From the NCBI GenBank assembly GCA_020746835.1, contig JAGPNK010000028.1:124001-188000 (forward strand): a DNA stretch of 64,000 bases. Reading direction: 5' to 3'. Positions 59,644 through 64,000 of the stretch are shown here, in pieces. A program made the translations under genes and the position numbers. Position 1 is the stretch's first letter. Each line of letters opens with the position of its first letter. Source of the DNA: Stachybotrys elegans. Lineage: Eukaryota > Ascomycota > Sordariomycetes > Hypocreales > Stachybotryaceae. The notes beneath the pieces were generated by a model. That model saw only the letters and a program-made list of their open reading frames with translations, ran no database searches and was not told where the DNA came from.

Positions 59644-61512
59644 CTAGATCCTGCCCTTTTCAAGGAATCTCTCAGGAATATCAACTGGCTTTGTCCTGAT
59701 AAACTCGCAAATAAACTTGCCTAGGACATCATAGGTAGCATTTGCTGTGACACCACGATCCAAATGGTCGTGGATGAGGAAGTGCACTGCCCACAGGTTG
59801 GGAAACTCCAGACGATCGATCTTCTGTCCTTTGTACTCTTGGTCCATCAGCTCGATGAACTTGTCGCTTGTGAGGAAAGACCTCAGCCAAGGCCACTGCG
59901 CCTCTTCCCTCACAAAGAAGCCCACATTGCAGTTCGAGCCCTTGTCGCCTGCCCTTCCCATAGCGACATAGCCGAAAGGCACATTGACGGTGGGGGTGAG
60001 GGAATCAATGGCTACAGGCTCCTCAGTTTCCGAAGACTCCATTGTAGCGGAAGGGCTTAGAGTATCTTCGGGTGGCAGAATAATAAGGGAGCTCATCTCT
60101 GGCTTAGAGAAATGCACGTAGACAGTGGGTTGTGGGATAAGAGTGGGAAAGTACTCTTGAAACTGAAGAGCAATGTTAGCGACAGTCAGCAAGTTTCATG
60201 TGCTCCAACTTACAGCCATGGGCTTTGTGCTTCGTTTATCTGGGTGAAAGGTCGCGGCCGGGAAAGAGGCCATGATGAAGTCAAGCGCGGGTCTCGCAAA
60301 GTTGGCTGCTGATAACGAGTCCTTATCCCTGGCCTGTACCACCAGTCGCAGGTCTACAGTCGCCTCGTTCTGGTTTCGCGGGTTCGCCGGCACCGAACCG
60401 TAATGTTGTAGTGAGAACAGACTAAACTTGGCCAGGCGCTCCGGCCCAAAGTTCTGGCGGAGTTGGATATCCGTCATCTTGACCTTTTCTTCGATATCGA
60501 GACCGACCAGTGCCCAGTGCAGCTCGGCGGTGTAGCCACCGGGCGCGGTCAACCCGGCTTTTGTTGTCTTTGGCGGTGGTAGGCCCGTGATTCCCGACAG
60601 GCGCACGCGATTGGGTGCGATCTCTTCGAATTGCGCCCTGTCTATGACAGCCGTGACATCGCAGTTGAGGTAGTGCTTGCCCTGGATCTCGTACAGAAGC
60701 TGTTCTTTGCAAGTTTCGATATTGACGACGCCGCCTGTGCCCTCGTTCTTGGTGATGATCACATCACCGTCGGCCGCAATCTCAGCAATTGGATAGCCAA
60801 GATCATGAATCAGATCCCAGTCGAGGCTCTTGAATCCTGTGTAGTTGCCGCCGGTCACGTAGGTCGAGCATTCGATAAGATGCCCAGCCATGAGCGCTCG
60901 AGCCAGTTGATCGTAGTCTGTTCGTGCCCATCCATGCCACCATGCAGCAGCACCGATCGTCGGTGAGGCGTCCGCCACTCGGCCGCATACAACAATGTCA
61001 GCTCCGGCTTCCAATGCTTTTGCGATTGCCCAGCCGCCAAGGTAGCATTGAGCAAACACCGGCTCGTAATTCCATGAATCGAGGTCTATTCCTGCTGAAA
61101 TGTGTGTGAATTTGGTGCCGCTCTCCCGAAGAGTCCGAACCATATCCATCACCGCGTCTCCTTCGACCCATGCCACCGTTAGGTCGAGACCCTTTTGGTT
61201 GACCATCTTCACGACCTCATCATACAGGTCTTTGGTGGCCACCACGCCTGCGTTGACGGCGAGGCGGATTTTCTTCTTTGCCAGGTTTCCGAGCGCCGGT
61301 TCCAGAGCCTCTAGAAACGTTGGTTCATACCCAATATCCAGACCCTGAGTATAGTCCACCGCACGAGAGGGCATATTCAACTCAGACATCCAATCTCCAG
61401 TGAAGATGTCCACTGGCTCGTCGGATGCGGCCACTCGTGAGAGGATTTCACGTTTGTCTACGGGCGAGCCCGAGATATTCATGATGCGAACTGGCCTTTT
61501 GATTGCCGCCAT
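59644..61512 (-). CDS. AtuA-like protein (DUF1446, with C-terminal ferredoxin-fold domain)
   Basis: A 605-residue protein. Exons on the minus strand: 60214-61512 and 59644-60162 (51-nt intron, phase 0). The N-terminal DUF1446 domain opens with RIMNISGSPVDKREI and holds FTGDWMSELNM, HISAGIDLDSW, VVCGRVADASPTIGAAAWW and CSTYVTGGNYTGF. The second exon carries the AtuA-like ferredoxin-fold domain: GRAGDKGSNCNVGFFVR and FPNLWAVHFLIHDHL. In bacteria AtuA belongs to the acyclic-terpene utilisation operon, but its reaction there is not settled, and fungal copies are uncharacterised. A role in carboxylate/CoA-type catabolism is possible. Divergent from the MDR reductase; two CCGTCGG sites lie between them. 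Confidence 0.9.
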
Positions 61513-61900
61513 GGTGAGATATTGCGCAAGGACGATACCGACTGTAGCAACTCAAAGGCGAGTGAAAGGTAAGGATGGTCGGAGAAAATGGGGACTATGC
61601 AAATGGAAGATGTGGATAACACTGGCGGAAGAGACAGGCTCAGTTCATCGGTGCGCTTGGGTCCTCGCTTCGTTGGGTGGGATATTACTTTTGCCTCTGC
61701 TTCCGAACAAGTATCTTCGCAAACCGTCACCCTGCTTATACGGGCATGATAACAGCAGGGATTTCCGTTCGTATGCTATCCCGCCTCATGTCCTGATACC
61801 ACCCCGAGAGCGTGGGGTTCGAGAAGATGGCTATCTCTATCACTCCCTGTGGGTCGGTTGGAGATAATCCTAACCAGCGCGCGGAACGACCATCGTTGTT

Positions 61901-61907
61901 CCGTCGG
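61901..61907. promoter_or_regulatory. Putative Zn2Cys6 site CCGTCGG
   Basis: Lies in GTTCCGTCGGAAC, a 13-bp palindrome apart from its central base; same core as 56,217. Confidence 0.55.
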
Positions 61908-61951
61908 AACTTGCGTAACACTGCCGACGACTTGACCCACAAGGGCCGCCA

Positions 61952-61958
61952 CCGTCGG
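61952..61958. promoter_or_regulatory. Putative Zn2Cys6 site CCGTCGG
   Basis: Second copy in the AtuA-like / MDR reductase intergenic region. Confidence 0.45.
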
Positions 61959-62148
61959 GGTTGTTCATCGGGCATCCGATCCAACGGCAAAGAACGCATT
62001 ACTCGAAAATCAAACGCGGTGCTGGGACGTGATATGCCGCACTTCAGTGTATGAGGTGGTGGACACTTAAGAAACTGGGCTGTATCGAGAAGAGTCTTGA
62101 CTTATTTCTCGTACAGAACGTTCCATCGACTACTGCATTTTATTCGAG

Positions 62149-63492
62149 ATGGCTTCCATTTCCTATCCAGCCCCTCAAGCCCAGAAATCACGCCGCGGCC
62201 GAGTCCGAGCACACTGGAAGTCATTACGTGCTGCATTGAAATGCGGATCACTATGTGGTCTCAGCAATGCAGACACCATCAGCGCATATTCAGAAGATCT
62301 TGAAAAGCGTGGGAGCTATGATCTCAGGTCTTCAGTCGTGGCTAGCACCGTTACCGCGCAAGGCTCTGATGAAAAAGTACCGCACGCCAAGTCAGAGACA
62401 ACAGAGACAAGGTCACAGAAAGCACTCGTCGTTACAAAAACGCGAGACTATGCTATCGAACATGCATTTCCCGTGCCTCACGTCGCAGACAACGAGGTCA
62501 TGATACGAACCGTTGCTGTTGGGCTGAATCCAATCGATTGGAAGTCGGTGGATTATAACTTTTGTCTACCTGAGTTGCCCTGGGTGCGTATTCTTTTCAG
62601 CCTCGATATACAGGATTCCAAATAGTTCTGGGCTAATTTAAATCGCTAGATCACTGGCCGAGAAATGTCGGGCGTAGTAGAGTCTGTGGGTAAATCTGTC
62701 ACAACATGGCAAGCGGGAGACAAGGTCTGGACTAGCACCTACTACAGGGACAGGCGAGCAGGCTGTTTCCAAGAGTTTGTTGTGGTGCCTGGCCATACGG
62801 TTAATCGCATGCCCGAAGAGTTATCTTTCGAGCAGGCTGCGTGTCTTGGTGTAGCCGCTTTGACGGCCAGCATGACACTGTGGAGGTGGTTGGGCGTCCC
62901 AATGGCCTCAGCCGGCGATGAAGCAATCAGTCAGAACGAGAACAGCGCTTGGTTGTTGATTTGGGGCGGCTCGACTGTGACTGGACAGTTTGCAACCCAA
63001 CTCGCGATCCAATCTGGCATTAAAGTCATCACGGTCAACTCACAGAGAACAAGCGAGATTTCCTATCGTCTGGGTGCTTCTCACGTCGTTGTTCGAGATG
63101 GCAAATCAGAGGAGGAACTGGTGGAAGAGATCTGCAGGATCACAGACGGCCGGATAACCCGTGCTATTGACCTTGTGGGTATCAAAACAGCGTCTGTGGC
63201 ACTGAAGGCTATCTCGACGAGTCCCTCGGTTGTATTTGCTCCATTGGCAATGATGGCGAAAGATACCCTGGTTCCGGACAATGTCCGGGTTGAGACCGTT
63301 GAGATGAAGCAATACGTGTTGGACAGCACGTGTGAGGTGTATGCTGAGCGTCTCAACAATCTGATCGGACAAGGGAGAGTTGCGATGCCTGAAATAACCG
63401 TTATTGCTGGAGGTTTACAGGAGGTTGTACAGGGATTGGATATACTAAAAAGGGGCGATATGGGAGGCAAGAAAATGGTTGTACGGTTCTGA
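62149..63492 (+). CDS. Zinc-independent MDR oxidoreductase (trans-enoyl reductase-like)
   Basis: A 425-residue NAD(P)H-dependent reductase of the medium-chain dehydrogenase/reductase superfamily. Exons: 62149-62583 and 62650-63492, phase 0. After a Lys/Arg/Ser-rich N-terminal extension of about 90 residues comes the GroES-like domain (KALVVTKTRDYAIEH, VGLNPIDWKSVDY, then GREMSGVVESVGKSV and WQAGDKVW). The cofactor motif is WGGSTVTGQFATQLA. The zinc ligands of true alcohol dehydrogenases are absent, as in enoyl and quinone reductase-like members. The extension is unusual and could be a targeting peptide; there is no other ATG before the GroES domain. It shares its upstream region with the AtuA-like gene. 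Confidence 0.9.
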
Positions 63493-64000
63493 ATGTTGGA
63501 TGTTTTGGTCAAGGGTACAAAGTGAACAGCCTAAGGTTGGGACTTAAGTTATGCTACAGATTTTAGTCCAGGTAGAAGAGGAGTCGAATCATAGAAATTA
63601 ACTCAGCATAGAATTTGGAGAAGTACAATGTGCAAAATATACCCTGGTGAGGAACGAAGCCAACCACATTACCGCATTCGTGTCTCCTCCCCGCCAGACC
63701 ATGAGGGCCATCAGATATTTTATGGCATAAATTAAGTAGCAAGGAATTTGAATAGAGCACAAAGGAGCCAGGCGCTGTTTGATATCGTTGTCGTTGGCTG
63801 GGACTGTATGTGCTTTGCGCCTTGACACGGCAAATTGAGCACTCAATTAACTACACTCCTAGAGCAGATTTCCCAATGCCTCCGTGGCTGAAGTGTATCT
63901 AGATAGAGTAACAGTGCTGTTTGTTAGACGAATGTTCCGGACCAGAATCTGTACACACTGGCGCTCACTAGCCACCGCCCAAAACCATGTCGTGGCAGCT
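63493..64000. other. Right edge, no gene seen
   Basis: About 500 bp with only short unsupported frames. Marks the right limit of the catabolic cluster as far as the window shows. Confidence 0.4.

Larger units (their letters stand above)
61513..62148. promoter_or_regulatory. Divergent promoter, AtuA-like / MDR reductase
   Basis: About 636 bp with CCGTCGG at 61,901-61,907 (in GTTCCGTCGGAAC, a near-palindrome) and 61,952-61,958. No gene seen. Confidence 0.55.

Noticed and set aside
1..64000. CRISPR arrays, tRNA or rRNA genes
   Set aside because: No spaced direct-repeat array or rRNA-like text was seen. I could not scan reliably for tRNAs by eye, so their absence is not proven.

Overview
The window looks like nuclear DNA of a filamentous ascomycete (Pezizomycotina). 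Genes carry short introns (mostly 45-90 nt, GT..AG, CTRAC branch sites). Families include a fungal non-reducing polyketide synthase, Zn2Cys6 and PTH11-like proteins. One 4.8-kb block has been reduced to almost pure A/T, as expected from repeat-induced point mutation (RIP). I cannot name the species. Gene models were spliced by hand; every complete model keeps an open frame from start to stop.

Region 1 (1-12,107) is a polyketide cluster: an NR-PKS (SAT-KS-AT-PT-ACP-CMeT-TE, cut by the left edge), a divergent P450, a secreted berberine-bridge-type FAD oxidase and an ACMSD/6-methylsalicylate-decarboxylase-type metal enzyme. Together they suggest a C-methylated orsellinic-type acid that is decarboxylated and oxidised.

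Region 2 (12,421-28,500) is mixed: a 1055-aa disordered C2H2 protein, a decayed repeat-containing gene, an unrecognised 475-aa protein, a secreted CHRD protein, an Fe(II)/2-oxoglutarate oxygenase, a secreted protein with two knottin-like modules each on its own exon, and long gene-poor stretches.

Region 3 (28,900-38,815) looks like a dismantled secondary-metabolite locus. An O-methyltransferase and a flavin monooxygenase are intact. Between them lie an intact PTH11-like receptor and broken remains of a KS, a UstYa-like protein and an MFS transporter.

Region 4 (39,068-48,462) holds a six-hairpin glycosidase-like secreted protein with three Cys-rich repeats (and a GC-AG intron), an internally deleted GH18 chitinase relic, a frameshifted ankyrin gene, and a 4764-bp RIP-degraded element with long inverted termini and a 9-bp target duplication (Mutator-like). 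A much less mutated copy of part of this element lies at 41.15-41.39 kb.

Region 5 (48,790-63,492) is a coherent catabolic-looking cluster: flavin reductase, NCS1 permease, alpha/beta hydrolase-fold protein, FMN-dependent NtaA/SnaA-type monooxygenase, Zn2Cys6 regulator, AtuA-like (DUF1446) protein and an MDR reductase. The 7-mer CCGTCGG (CCG-N-CGG) occurs in the upstream region of every enzyme/transporter gene, six times in all, which suggests one regulon. The gene set parallels the bacterial Rut pyrimidine-ring-opening system in logic, but the substrate is unknown.
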